From contig JBBPTG010000045.1 in assembly GCA_038093975.1 (NCBI GenBank), positions 1-64,000 on the forward strand: DNA of 64,000 bases. The letters run 5' to 3'. Numbering within the stretch: the first letter of the stretch is position 1; the number at the start of each line of letters is the position of its first letter. The notes beneath the pieces are model-generated. The model had not been told where the DNA came from. It saw only the letters and a list, made by a program, of their open reading frames with translations, and ran no database searches. Shown here in pieces: positions 44,645 through 55,507 of this stretch. A program made the position numbers and the translations under genes. Source of the stretch: Chalciporus piperatus (lineage: Eukaryota > Basidiomycota > Agaricomycetes > Boletales > Boletaceae).

Positions 44645-47467
44645 ATGTCACGGAAAGCAACCACCAAGTCTTCGCTCCCTTCCACCAACAAATCTACCAA
44701 CAAAAAGCCAAAGAAACCGCTCAAAACTGTCAAGCTCACATGTCCCGATGGCAGCGATGAACCACCGTCAAAGAAACACCGCGCCGGTTTCACGGTACGT
44801 CTTAGCTTGCTATACGTGTCCAACGCTCACTTGCCTCTTGTCCTAATCACAGCTGTCCAAACCACCCGTATTCGATCTGACCGGGGACGATGTTGTCATG
44901 GGATCGAGCTCACAAGGTCCAACCAGTTCGCAGGTGTCAAAACCTGCCATGCCTCTCAGTCAACGGTCTTTGGTAGATATCAAGGGAAAGAGTAGGGAGA
45001 CGAACTCGTCGGCAGTTGAAGAGGAGGATAGACTATGGGTGGACAAGTACGAGCCTAGATCAGAGGTGAGTCAACACTCCTGCAACCACTTCTCTCGACA
45101 ACCTTTCTTGCTCTTCCGGTGCCCGCTGCATTGAAATGAACCAAGGTCGAACTCGCAGTACACAAACGTAAGGTCGAAGACGTGCGTCATTGGCTCCTCG
45201 ACGCTTTTGAAGGTGGTCCGTCGGCGAAACTACGAAAGTATCGCGTACGTGTTAGTCGAGATTGTTGAATTACCTCAAAAGCTCATTGGGGACCATCCTT
45301 GCATTGCAGCGCATTCTCGCCCTTACTGGTCCTGCTGGGACAGCGAAAACCGCTACATTACGTGTTCTATCAAAGGAGCTTAACTTTGAGATTCTGGAGT
45401 GGCGGAATAGCATGAACGAGCGTGGACCATCTAGCTTTGCGGACGATGATGGTTCGTGTCGTATACCGAATTTGCACCACTGGCAGTCTATATGAAACGT
45501 CTGCTGACCCTCACAGTTGTCTTTCTGCAGAGGAACCGCGGTTTGATACTGAAACACTCTTCGACAAGTTCCAAGCCTTCCTAACGCGCGCAATGACGTG
45601 TAATAGCGTATTTGGCAACGTTACCGCCCAGAAACCCCCTTCTTCGGGATCCCGAGTACCCTCACAGTCCAGCTCTCAACCAGCTGCCCCCTTGCCAAAG
45701 AAACGACAGCTCGTCCTCCTGGAAGACCTTCCAAACCTACTCCATCAGCCTACGCAGGCGCGCTTCCAAGCATCCCTACGATCTCTATGTATCCCAGCAC
45801 CCAATTCCGATACACCAGGTCCTCCCATCATTATTATTGTCTCAGACTCAGGTCTTCGTGCTGAACAACCAGACGATGATACGTGGGACGGAGGAAGTGG
45901 TGGACGGAGGTGGGATAAAAAGGAAGTATTGGACATCCGGAACGTCCTAGGGCCCGAACTGCTCACGAGCCCATATGTGACGCGCATTGGGTCAGTGTGA
46001 TGTCTTCATAACCCGTGCTCCTGCCTTTGAATTATGTCGATATGTCATTTTTTCAACAGATTCAACCCAATAGCCCCGACGTTGATGACGAAAGCTCTTC
46101 AAGCCCTCCTTGCGTTGCACTTCGGTTCTCCCGAATCCCATGGCGCAAAACCTTCTCGCGACGTCATCGATATTATCGTGGAATCTTCCAATGGAGACAT
46201 TCGAAGTGCGATCATGGCACTCCAATTCGCATGTATAGTAGACCTCGCGGGCTCGTCAACGAAGACGAAAGGTAAAATCACTCGCAAGAACGCGAGTGGG
46301 ACAAAAGGCGTAAAGAACGTTCGCGCGGTACTCGAAGCTGTGACTAGACGCGAGCAGAGCCTGGTGTTGTTCCATTTGTTGGGGAAGATTTTATACAATA
46401 AACGTAGGTTGCCTTCCATTGGATCTGGGTGTCGATAAACAATGTTGTTTCTTGTATAGGTAAATTCGACCCTCCCGCGTCCCACTTGTCGGCCAAGGAC
46501 ATCGCAAAGGAACGGGAGATGGATACGCAGCTGAAAGATCCCTCAGCTTTACCCACTTGGCTTTCGCATCATGATCGCAAGGCAAGTCGTGTATGCCTCG
46601 AGGTAAGCCTCTTTGTTCCCAGACGCTTTGGTGCAATCAAGACTGATGCTAACACCCCCTCAGACGCTCACAGCAGAATCACCCATCGATTCGTCACTGC
46701 TTGGACTATACACTCATCAAAACTATACCCAATTCTGCACCGATATCGATCAATGCGATGGTGTTTGTGAAGGACTCAGTTGGGTTGACTGTATGAGTGG
46801 GGTGAGCCTCCTTTCCTTCTCATCTCATTTCCACTCCCCTCTCCGCTGCCAAAACACGTGGGCTAACGCGGCGTAGACCCAGATTATGAACACTCCATAC
46901 GCATTCCCGACGTTGGCGCTCTCCACGCTTCATTCACTGCCTACCCCCGTCCCTCGAACGGGTCAAAAAGTATGTAAACCCATCTGGTTCGACATTCGCA
47001 CGCGGGAAATCGAAGCGTCAGACGCTGTCGGGGACGTTCTCGGGTGGCTTGGCCGAGGGATCGGCGGGGGCACGAGCGAGCTCGAAGCCGAGGCCGAGGA
47101 AGGATCAGACGACCCATCATCATCGATGTCAATCGGGAACTGGACCCACGCAAACGTGGCGACCGAACTCGGAGCATGGTTACGCGCGCTCGAGCGATGG
47201 AGCGGGAATGATACTCTTCGCCCTCGCCCTCTGGGTGGGGTCCGTCCTCTGCCGCCGAGGACGCATCGGTCATTTTCGTGTATGCCTTGGAGTTATGGGA
47301 GTACAGTTGGGGGAGATGCGTTGGGGGAGCGTGATGATGATGGAGTGGTGGAGGGTGGAGGAGGGGGAGAGGGGGAGGAGGATGTGACATTACCGGGTGG
47401 GATGAAGGGTGGGGATGAGAGTGGGAGTGGGTGGTTGGAAGAAGATGACATTGAGGAGGTGGAGTGA
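44645..47467 (+). CDS. RAD17: Rad17/Rad24-type checkpoint clamp loader
   Basis: The start MSRKATTKSS begins a basic, disordered N-terminus. Next comes the Rad17 signature LWVDKYEP, then ELAVHKRKVEDVRHWLLDAF, and after an intron RILALTGPAGTAKTATLRVL (Walker A region) and QLVLLEDLPNLLH (Walker B). Further blocks are LTSPYVTRIGFNPIAPTLMT, ESSNGDIRSAIMALQF (sensor 2 region) and REQSLVLFHLLGKILYNKR. An acidic Gly-rich tail ends ...WLEEDDIEEVE. Rad17 with Rfc2-5 loads the 9-1-1 clamp at damaged DNA. At least nine exons. Walker A reads GPAGTAKT, with Ala where GK is expected, although the rest of the core is intact. Confidence 0.92.
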
Positions 47468-48540
47468 AATACTTGATAATTTCTATTTTCTTGTGAGCGG
47501 CGCACTTGGCTTGCTGTGATCTAACGAAACTTGGGCACATATATCTAACTTCTGAGGCATATAGAACCTAGGTATCACTCGTCCCTGCTCTAAACACCAA
47601 CATGTTTGACAAGAGAATATTCGGAGCATCCTCAGACCGACTAGAGAGGGAAAAGGTTTATTCATACGCACGCCCGAATCAGAAGCCCGATCCACTGGTC
47701 ATATACATATTAGCATCGACTACCGCAAACGTATCCCTCGCTCACTTGCTTGACTCTCGCTGGTGGTACTGGAATCTTAACAGATGCAACCGAACTTCGT
47801 CTCATATCGCATGGCACGTCGGAATGCTGGGCACCAAAAGACAGGGCCAATGCTCGTCTCTTCCAAGAGTGTATGCAATACATGTTGATTCCATTTGGCA
47901 CAATCGGTAACACCAAGTATTGACCTCGGAGATCGCAGAACGTTCCTCGCTCGATTGTGGTCGGGTAAGCACTCCCCCCTTATCGCGAAAGCTCGCCCGA
48001 TAGCGTCGACTCAGATTTGAGAGAAAGCTATAGAAGAGCCTAGCCAAATTCCAATGGAGTACAGCCTTTCCGCCCGGATCATGCGGAAACCGCGAGCTGC
48101 AACGAATTGAGCCCATGGTGGCGAACTTGCATCAGCCAGGCTGGATCATAGGCAGCGAGAGCAGCCCAAATGTCTATAACGTGTTCCTGCAAGGTTGTAT
48201 CCGGGAACCTTCAGAATCATGAGGAGTCGCATCAGCAGATCTTGGTATCGGAATGGTCGTACCTGGACACTACGTGCCCGAAGGATTTCTCCACATTGCG
48301 CAGCTCGTTGACACACAATCGAGAGAGCATCGAGAGGGAGTCGAATTTGAGGGGGGACTTAGACTCTGTGTGACAACCAGGGTCTGCGCTGCTTCGGGCT
48401 GCAAACTGCCTGTAGCTGCCATAACCCTTGTCGCATTTGTGCTCTAGTTAGCATCGTTTCCAGAGGTAACTTGAGTGCGTAGGAAGTGTCGGTGGTAGTC
48501 TCAGCCTAGCCACGGTTAGACCTCCGCCAACACCTCCAAG
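47468..48540. other. Intergenic region
   Basis: About 1.07 kb between RAD17 and the TPR gene. Short frames on both strands show no motif or intron support; no gene seen. Confidence 0.4.
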
Positions 48541-50278
48541 ATGTCCGCTACACGCCATGGACTCGCACTACACTCCCAGTTGCTCCAAGCTAGTACCTGG
48601 CGCTCGTCAAAACACGTTAGAGCTGCCTCGATTTGCAATGTCCGGAATAGCGTTCAACTTCGTTTTCAATCCTCCAACGCGTCCGGTCACGGCGCAGCTG
48701 GCAAGACCGGATGGCTATATCGCACCAGCAACGTCCGTGTATCAACGCTGCTAACCGCGTTACTCGTTTTCGGAGGAGGAGCTACTGCCCTCGGTCTGTG
48801 CGTCCTTCCCCACTACTGAACATCCTCCCAGTCTTACTATTTTCTTCACTCGGACATGCATCAACACAGGTACGAATTTTACACCTCGTTCACACTCTGG
48901 CCGGTAGAGCTCCGTAAGGATTTGCGTGCTGGGATCAGGACTAAACATCAGGGTGATCTCGCTCTGAGCGAACGATTCCTTGCTCGGTGCGTTCATCACA
49001 TTCAGGTGCATTCTCTTTTCCCTGACACATTTCTTCACGTTCCTCGGATTCACTCACGCCGCGTCACCTATGGCGTTCCCGTTCATAAAGGGCGTACCAA
49101 ACTGCATTGACGCTCCCGCTGTCTGCGCTTGGTGCAGATCCATACCTCAAGCTCTCCGGGATCGCTGCTGTCCTCGCTGAAGTTGCCCCGGAAAGAAAAG
49201 CGAAGGAGGTTTTGCGAAACGTCTGGGAAAAGGGGGACCCTTCCCTTTCTCACTCTAGTCCCGCAACGTCATCGGAGTCGCACTTGGTGGATGGCGATAA
49301 TGACTGGTCTTCCTATAAGCTTACGAATGAAGAGCGTCTGCGTAGAGTCGCCGTTGCCTGCAAGCTCGCCGAGTTAAATTCTGATGCCGATGAGGAGGAG
49401 GAATGGCTCGTGTGGGCAGTCGAGGAGGTGCTTCGGTTAGCAGGTGTGCAAGCGCAAGCGAGCACAAATACAAAAAGCGACGAGGTGCCCAGGACGCAGG
49501 GCAAAGTGAACGACGGATTGGACAATGACTCTAAATCTGTGTTGCTGGCAGAACTCGAATTACCCGCTTGGATGCGCAAGGATGACCTCGGTGCCCCTCT
49601 GGCCGCTCTTGGTGCAGTCTACGCACGCAAAGGCAAAGTCGAGTCGGTCCCCAGATATATCTGTCTGATGTTGTATTCTGACGGATCTACAGCTATGCTA
49701 TGCCGCTGTATTTGCAGGCAATATCACTACTCCTCCCGCCAACGAGGGACAATGTGAGCATCAACGATCGCTGCCAAGGTATTTCTCCCGTCCGGTAGCC
49801 ATCCACATGCTCTGACCTGTCCCAATGCACCTCATAGCTGCACAATTGATGAACAATCTCTCCGAGCTCATCATGCGTCGTCCACCCACACCCGAGATCA
49901 GACACCAAGCAGAGGCATGGGCACGTCAAGCCCACAGCGTGATCGAACGCGCTCAAGCAATGCCTTTACCTCGTAAAGGATGGTTCAGTTCAGGTGACGA
50001 ATCAAGCAGAGAAGTCTGCGATCAAGTATTAGGCGTCGTGTTATTCAATCTCGGTATGTTGCGGGAGGTGAAGCTTCACTCTTGTCTTTCAAAATGATTC
50101 GTGCTGAGCTGCGGGGTACCTCTGCTAGATGGACGATGATCATGCGACAGCCCGCTCGTTGTACGAGCAGAGCGCGAGACAGTGTGAGCAGGCCGGTCCG
50201 AGGGAGGGGGTCATGCAAGCCAAGCAAGCGTTGAGAAGAGTTGGCCATGCCGGCACTTTGAGAGAATCCATGTCGTGA
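48541..50278 (+). CDS. TPR-containing mitochondrial membrane protein (Mgr3/TTC19-like)
   Basis: The N-terminal MSATRHGLALHSQLLQASTW through NVRNSVQLRFQSSNASGHGA is a mitochondrial presequence. A single helix follows (VSTLLTALLVFGGGATALGL). After an intron the TPR region starts: YEFYTSFTLWPVELRKDLRA, KHQGDLALSERFL, KLSGIAAVLAEVAPERKAKE, LGAVYARKGKVEYAMPLYLQ, LMNNLSELIMRR and EVCDQVLGVVLFNLG. It closes with SLYEQSARQCEQAG and ends ...TLRESMS. The layout matches fungal TPR proteins of the inner membrane such as Mgr3 (i-AAA adaptor) and TTC19. Which is closer cannot be told here. About six exons; stop at 50276-50278. Confidence 0.72.
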
Positions 50279-50744
50279 CATCCACTCTGTTCGCGGGACT
50301 GTATGTGATGTGTCTTGTGCCTAGTCCTGGGTATTGACTCCATGTTCGATTAGCTACCATCCACCGCAGCTGGGGACCCGCTCGGTAATGAAGGTACACG
50401 GGTTCATGGTCGCCGCAGTAGATCGTATTGAATGTGGATCCAAGTCTTGTTGGTATGCCGAAGAGATTTGGAACAAGAGTTATCATATTCGGATTCAACA
50501 GCTGTGTACAAACTTTGTGCCAAATCGAAAATGTTGCGTCGCGTTGAGTGGATTGTCGACAGCAAGCACGAACTGGTTAACTTTCAAGTTTCTGACTTGC
50601 ATTTATACTATTGAACTGCCAGGGCCAGGGCCCGTTGAATATGATTGAGATTGCCACATCCATTTGTCTATACGGTCGTGCAAGAGAAACAAGATTTTTT
50701 TGAGGCGCTTGAAACCAGAAACAAATCAGAAGATGTCAGTGATA
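50279..50744. other. Intergenic region left of the TIR element
   Basis: About 470 bp. No gene seen. The last eight bases (50737-50744, CAGTGATA) are the left copy of the target-site duplication of the next element. Confidence 0.5.
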
Positions 50745-50777
50745 AGGCCCCCTGAAGCTCCCTATAAGGTTCGGCCG
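50745..50777 (+). repeat. Left terminal inverted repeat (33 bp)
   Basis: Begins AGGCCCCCTGAAGC and ends TTCGGCCG. Exact reverse complement of 52448-52480. Confidence 0.97.
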
Positions 50778-50962
50778 AAAATTTGCGTATTTGAGGTCCA
50801 AAACCTCGGTTTTTCTTGTCCGGGGGTAGCGTATTTCGGACACGAGATGCTGCTATCTTTGTCCGTTTTTTGCGTATTTTTGGCAACGGGCCTGGGGGAT
50901 GTTGATGGCGAGGCTTTCGGGACGGCTTTCGGTGCCTTGCAAAGTGTAGCTAGCACGATACA

Positions 50963-52272
50963 ATGTATGATGGCGCATCAAATCACACGTTCATTCTCGA
51001 GCATACTTTCCGAGAGATGGACACGGAGCTTCGCGGACAAGTTCGTCGCATACGGAATGTCGAGATTCATTACAATGACCTACTACCACTGATAGAAGGA
51101 AATCGCAAACTACCCAGCTCGACCCTCAATGCATTCGCTGCGCTCGTGCAGAATATGAATGAATGTGAGGGGGACTGTGATCTCCTTGCTCTCTCCTCTT
51201 GGATTGCCCCTCTTGCAATGGGTACAGCGGTTCCTAGCCATGCGGAGGGGACTATCGACGAGCACATTCAACAAGCGGTAAGTGTCTCCGACTTTGAGAA
51301 AGTCATCCGATCTACTCACAAAATGGCATCCAGGCTAATGGCCATCCACGCGAACTCGTTCTACAATGGCCACGTTGGATGATACCTCTCTGTGGTGGAA
51401 CTCCAAGCCATTGGGTGTTGGGCTTCGTCGACTTTGAGGCACGCCAGCTCGGGATATACGATAGTATCCCAGAGCTCAAGTCGGCAGCCGTGTGGGCGGA
51501 ATCAGTAAGTTACATTTGTGCAAACAATATAAACCTTACCGGCTACGTTTAGTTGCTCAAACGAGTACTCGACGCCGTCGTTGCAATATCACCCAGATCT
51601 TCGATTGACTGGAATGACGGGACATGGACCTGCCAGGTTTTTTCGCCACCGCCAATGCAATGTCAGCAATTCTCCTCTCTACACGTCAAAAATCTCACTG
51701 TGTCTTTGACAGTTGCACCGAATTTCGCGCTACGAAACGTTACTCACTTTCAGCCCCTCGTGCCCGGATCATTTGTCATTATGCGAAACAAGGCGAGGGA
51801 ATATATCGGCGAGGTTCTCGATATCTACAAGAAGGGAAATGGGAGTCGGCATGGTTCGGTCAATGCAGCCCCCTCGACAGAGGGATTATCTTATTTATCA
51901 TTGCGTGTATATCTTCCCTTTCAAACGGTGACTGTCTCAAAGCTTCCATTGTGGTGTATCACTGATTTTCGTTTCCAGGACAGTGCGAAACTTGTTTACG
52001 ATGCTATGGACTCGGATGATGACACACCCGTTCTCGACAATGCACCTCCGTTCTCCTGTCGGGTCCAGCACTTTGACCTCCACACGCACGCACCAATAAA
52101 CCAATTGGTCTTCCATTTGGGTAAGAATGCACTGACAGGTGGTCATAACAGTCCTCGCATCCTCACGAAGACTGCTGGGGTCTGTTGGGCATCTCTTACA
52201 TCCGTCAAGGTTCTCCGAAAGTTGCCTAAACTCAAGGTTCCGGGAGGTTGGTCAAAGAAGGCTACCATTTAG
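50963..52272 (+). CDS. Ulp1-like (C48-type) protease-domain protein carried by the TIR element
   Basis: Exon 1 (start 50963) reads MYDGASNHTFILEHTFREMD ... IEGNRKLPSSTLNAFAALVQ, then LALSSWIAPLAMG, matching the opening of Ulp1/SENP catalytic domains. A phase-0 intron (A|GTAAGT) leads to ANGHPRELVLQWPRWMIPLC and then PSHWVLGFVDFEARQLGIYD, where the His-Trp and Asp of the C48 fold are expected. A second phase-0 intron precedes LLKRVLDAVVAISPRSSIDW and WTCQVFSPPPMQ (the oxyanion Gln region). The expected Cys block is odd: DSC occurs in one frame and NFALRNVTHF in the next. The C-terminal part (SFVIMRNKAREYIGEVLDIY, GLSYLSLRVYLPFQ) is a separate unknown domain. SUMO-deconjugating activity is only inferred and may be lost. 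Confidence 0.6.
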
Positions 52273-52447
52273 CTACAAACTTCGTGTTTTATTCGAGAGC
52301 AAAATGCTGGAGAAAGCACGAAGTTATCCTGAAATCAGGAGCCTCAAAATGCGTGACATACGCGTGACGTGTGACGACCCTTGTCCGACTTAGCGTATTT
52401 TACACCCAAATCCATGCGTATTTCAGACCCATTTTCGAGGGTCCAAA

Positions 52448-52480
52448 CGGCCGAACCTTATAGGGAGCTTCAGGGGGCCT
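52448..52480 (-). repeat. Right terminal inverted repeat (33 bp)
   Basis: Exact reverse complement of 50745-50777, followed directly by the second copy of the CAGTGATA duplication. Confidence 0.97.
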
Positions 52481-52601
52481 CAGTGATACACCTCTGAGAA
52501 CACATTCCAACGCCGACCACGAGAGAACAACTCCCACCCAAAGAAAAGGGGGAAGATAGTACCCGGAGGATGTCACCACCACTACCTCCAACCTCTCGTA
52601 A

Positions 52602-53643
52602 ATGCAAACGCTCTTTTATCCAGTGCTTCAAGCTGACGTTCCAATTGGCCTAGGCTACTTACCAGTGGTATTCGGGGATTCCCACTGGCGTGCAGAGGGA
52701 TCTTTTGAAAACGTTGTCATCATGTAAGAGCTCACAAACAGTAGGCATTTTGTCTTACCATGCCCAATAGTGGGGATTCCTACAGTAAGCTGAATGGCGG
52801 TGAGACCTGGGTGCGTCGGAGATGTCCATTCTCATCACAGTCATTCATCCACACATCGACACCTCTAGGTCAACCATCTAGAAAGGCATTTGCGGAAACA
52901 AAACAATGAAACCAAGAGATATAACTTCGCTTTCCCTGGAGCAACTGCCGAAGATGACCTATCAAAGCAGCTATCACACTTTTTCTCGATCTTCCCGAAG
53001 AAACACTCATCCAGCGAGACTCCAGCACTGGATCCAGACAGGACGACCTATTGTTTGTCGCTTGCGCTGCACTTTGTCGAGCTCTCGAGCTAACCTTTGT
53101 GCATAGTTATCTTTCTGGGTATCAACGATTGTATGAACACGGGGTCCGATGAATTGGAATCCATCGTCGAATCCATTTTCGACGCAGTGCATGATCTGTA
53201 TATCAAAGCTGGCGCCAGGAACTTCATCTTCGTGAACATTCCGCCAATTGATCGCTCGCCCCAAGGTATGATTCCCCAATGATGCAGATGTCACTTGTAA
53301 CATACTTAATGTCCTTTTCGCAGGTGTGGATTCTGGATCGTCAGACGAGATAGAAGAACGCGTCAAGACCTGGAATGCTCTGCTTGAGGCTCAGACCACC
53401 GAATTTGGTTCTAGCAGCACGGAGGCAACAGCGTTCCTGTTCTCTTCTCACGAAGTGCTGACAGATGTCCTTGATGATCCATCCGAATTCGACTTCAGTG
53501 AAGACGACCCAATGACTGAGGGTGGAGGTATTTGGGATGATGATTTACACTTGACGACAGACATGCACCATATCCTTGCACAGCAACTGTGCGCATCTCT
53601 CCTCGTACGAAACTTGGAGCCCAGGGAAAGTCGTGATGGATGA
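52602..53643 (+). CDS. SGNH/GDSL-type hydrolase (carbohydrate esterase CE16-like)
   Basis: The start MQTLFYPVLQADVPIGLGYL (52602) leads through GSFENVVII, across an intron with AT|GTAAGA and ATAG|T borders, to GDSYSKLNGGETW. GDSY holds the catalytic Ser of block I. Next are NHLERHLRKQNNETKRYNFA and FPGATAEDDLSKQLSHFF (block II Gly region), then IFLGINDCMNTG (block III GxND), FIFVNIPPIDRSPQG and finally DDDLHLTTDMHHILAQQL with the Asp/His pair of block V. Family members deacetylate plant or fungal polysaccharides and are often secreted, but no clear signal peptide is seen here. Four or five exons. The TIR element ends 121 bp upstream of the start codon. Confidence 0.85.
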
Positions 53644-54019
53644 TTGTCTCAATTGTATGTGGTTTGCTACACACTCATGCAAACAGGGTGATGTCATATA
53701 TTCACGGAAACATTGTAATTTTGTGCGTGAAACTCGCCCCCGGGGGTAGAGTCCATATCTTCTGAAAAGTTCGACAGATTCTAGAAGCGTGTTCATCAAG
53801 GAAATGATGGCACAGTACCGCGGTAACGCGCTGCTCCTCCGGCATATCCTTAGAAGAGTAGGAACGACTGTCTTCCTAAGGGGCTACCTATTACCAGCAT
53901 CTGGCGGGATGCGCGTGATCAGAAACTTCCAGTTTCTGCTAACTTACCAGTCGCACAAGTGCCGCGCCGCTGGACGGGACCATGATTTCTTCGTGCTTCC
54001 TTCTTGCTATCGAACCACC

Positions 54020-55259
54020 ATGCCCTCTCGCCGTCGTCTTCAGCAGTACGCCGTTGCTATCAGCATTATCAGCGTATTCTACAACACAGCCGAAGGCATC
54101 GTGTCCATCGTTTTCGGGGCTGAGTCCTCCTCGCACTCGCTCGTATTTTATGGGATACAATCCGCGGTTGAAGTCATCTCTGCGCTCATGGTTACATGGC
54201 GGTTCGTGAGCATTGTCAGACCAGGCGACGAAGATAGCGAAGATTTAAGTATAACCCCCAAGATCATCAGGCAGGTCCTAGTCCTTTTTTCAGCGCATAC
54301 TCGCCTGATCTCACCCTCATCCCATCCTCTCATATTCCACATTTCCCTGATCATTTGACAGAATCGAGCGCATCGCAACGTCGTGCATCGGATCTCTCTT
54401 GGTCGCCCTCTCCCTCGCTGCCTTTGGCACCTCTGCTGCCTCCCTCGCCGCTCACGATACCCCAGCCACGGCCCTCCCTTCGATCATCATCGCCGGTAGC
54501 GCTGCCGGGATCATGGTCGTCTTATGGCTAATCAAGCGCTATCTCGCACACGCACTTAACTCGAGCACTATGAACGGAGAGGCGCTCTGTTCACTCGAGT
54601 GCACACAGCTCTCCGTCGTCCTCCTGATTGGCTCACTTATCTACCACTTCTGGAAAGGTGGATGGTGGGTCGATTCAGCTACGGCCATCGTGGTTGGTCT
54701 TTTGTTTGGTTGGGAAGGCGTTAAGATGATCAAATGGGCAAGGAACGAGAATTTTGATGGAGGATGTTGCGAGGGATGTCCTTCGCGCGAAGCAATGGGT
54801 GATGAAGCAGTTTTGAGGAGTGAGACACCTCCTGACGAGAAGAGAGAGGCCTCATCGAGCTCCTGTTCTCTGTCGGGTGGATGCTGTGGAGGCTCAAAGA
54901 AGGAGCCGGGCAAGGAGAAATGTTGTTCGCGCAAGACAAAAGGAGATGAAACAGGGGTAAAATGCGAGGAGAAGAAAGTAGAATTACAGAGTCCTTGCTC
55001 TGCTTCGAAGGGATGTTGTGGAAACTCGAAGGAACCCGTCAAGACGGATTGTTGTTCGAAGGAAGAATCACCGCAGAGTCCTTGTGCACCATTGGGTGGA
55101 TGCTGCGGAAGCTCCCTTTTGACTTCGCGGAAGCAAAGCGGAGACGAAACAACCCTAATCACAGCGACGCCGAGTCCCGACGAGAAGAAGGATATGTCAC
55201 AGAGTTCTTGTGGTCCATCCAGCGGGTGCTGTGGAGCCTCGAAGAAGGAAAGAGCCTGA
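54020..55259 (+). CDS. CDF/TMEM163-like membrane protein with cysteine-rich repeat tail
   Basis: The start MPSRRRLQQYAVAISIISVF is followed by six hydrophobic helices: VFYNTAEGIVSIVFG, SLVFYGIQSAVEVISALMV, IGSLLVALSLAAFGTSAASL, IIIAGSAAGIMVVLWLIKR, QLSVVLLIGSLIYHF and WWVDSATAIVVGLLFGWEG. The VDSATA motif is CDF-like. The intron inside has a non-canonical donor. The C-terminal 130 residues contain repeated modules SC-x4-G-CCG-x-SK (for example SCSLSGGCCGGSKK, PCSASKGCCGNSK, SCGPSSGCCGASKK) linked by further CC pairs, about 25 cysteines in all. A metal-binding or buffering role for the tail is likely, and zinc or copper transport is inferred. The transported ion cannot be assigned from sequence. 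Confidence 0.75.
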
Positions 55260-55507
55260 GTGCGAGTCGTTGCAGTGGTCTGGCACGCGAGCTGGCAACT
55301 TCCTTGCTCGATCAGATCTCTACTCGTCGTTCATTCGCTAGAAACTAGCTCGGTTCAACTACACAATCCACGAATTACCTAGGAACCTTTCAAAGAAGTC
55401 TCGTTCGTCAAGCTCATCCAGCAGACGAAACTCGCCAGAGACTCCAATGTCAGAATCTGTGTGGTATCTTTCATCAGTCTTACGCAAAACAAGCTTCGCC
55501 CAAACAC

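Larger units (their letters stand above)
50745..52480. mobile_element. 1,736-bp DNA element with 33-bp perfect TIRs, 8-bp TSD and Ulp1-like cargo
   Basis: TIRs at 50745-50777 and 52448-52480 are exact reverse complements (33/33), beginning AGGCCCCCTGAAGC. They are flanked by an exact 8-bp direct repeat CAGTGATA (50737-50744 and 52481-52488). Subterminal zones carry five copies of GCGTATTT, all in the same orientation: three on the left (about 50785-50880) and two on the right (about 52393-52430). An 8-bp duplication is known for hAT and for some KDZ elements. No transposase is recognisable inside, so it is non-autonomous or uses an unrecognised enzyme. Identical termini argue for recent insertion. 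Confidence 0.93.

Noticed and set aside
46941..47540. 199-aa His/Pro-rich minus frame
   Set aside because: Antisense to the acidic, Gly-rich C-terminus of RAD17; composition is a mirror artefact.
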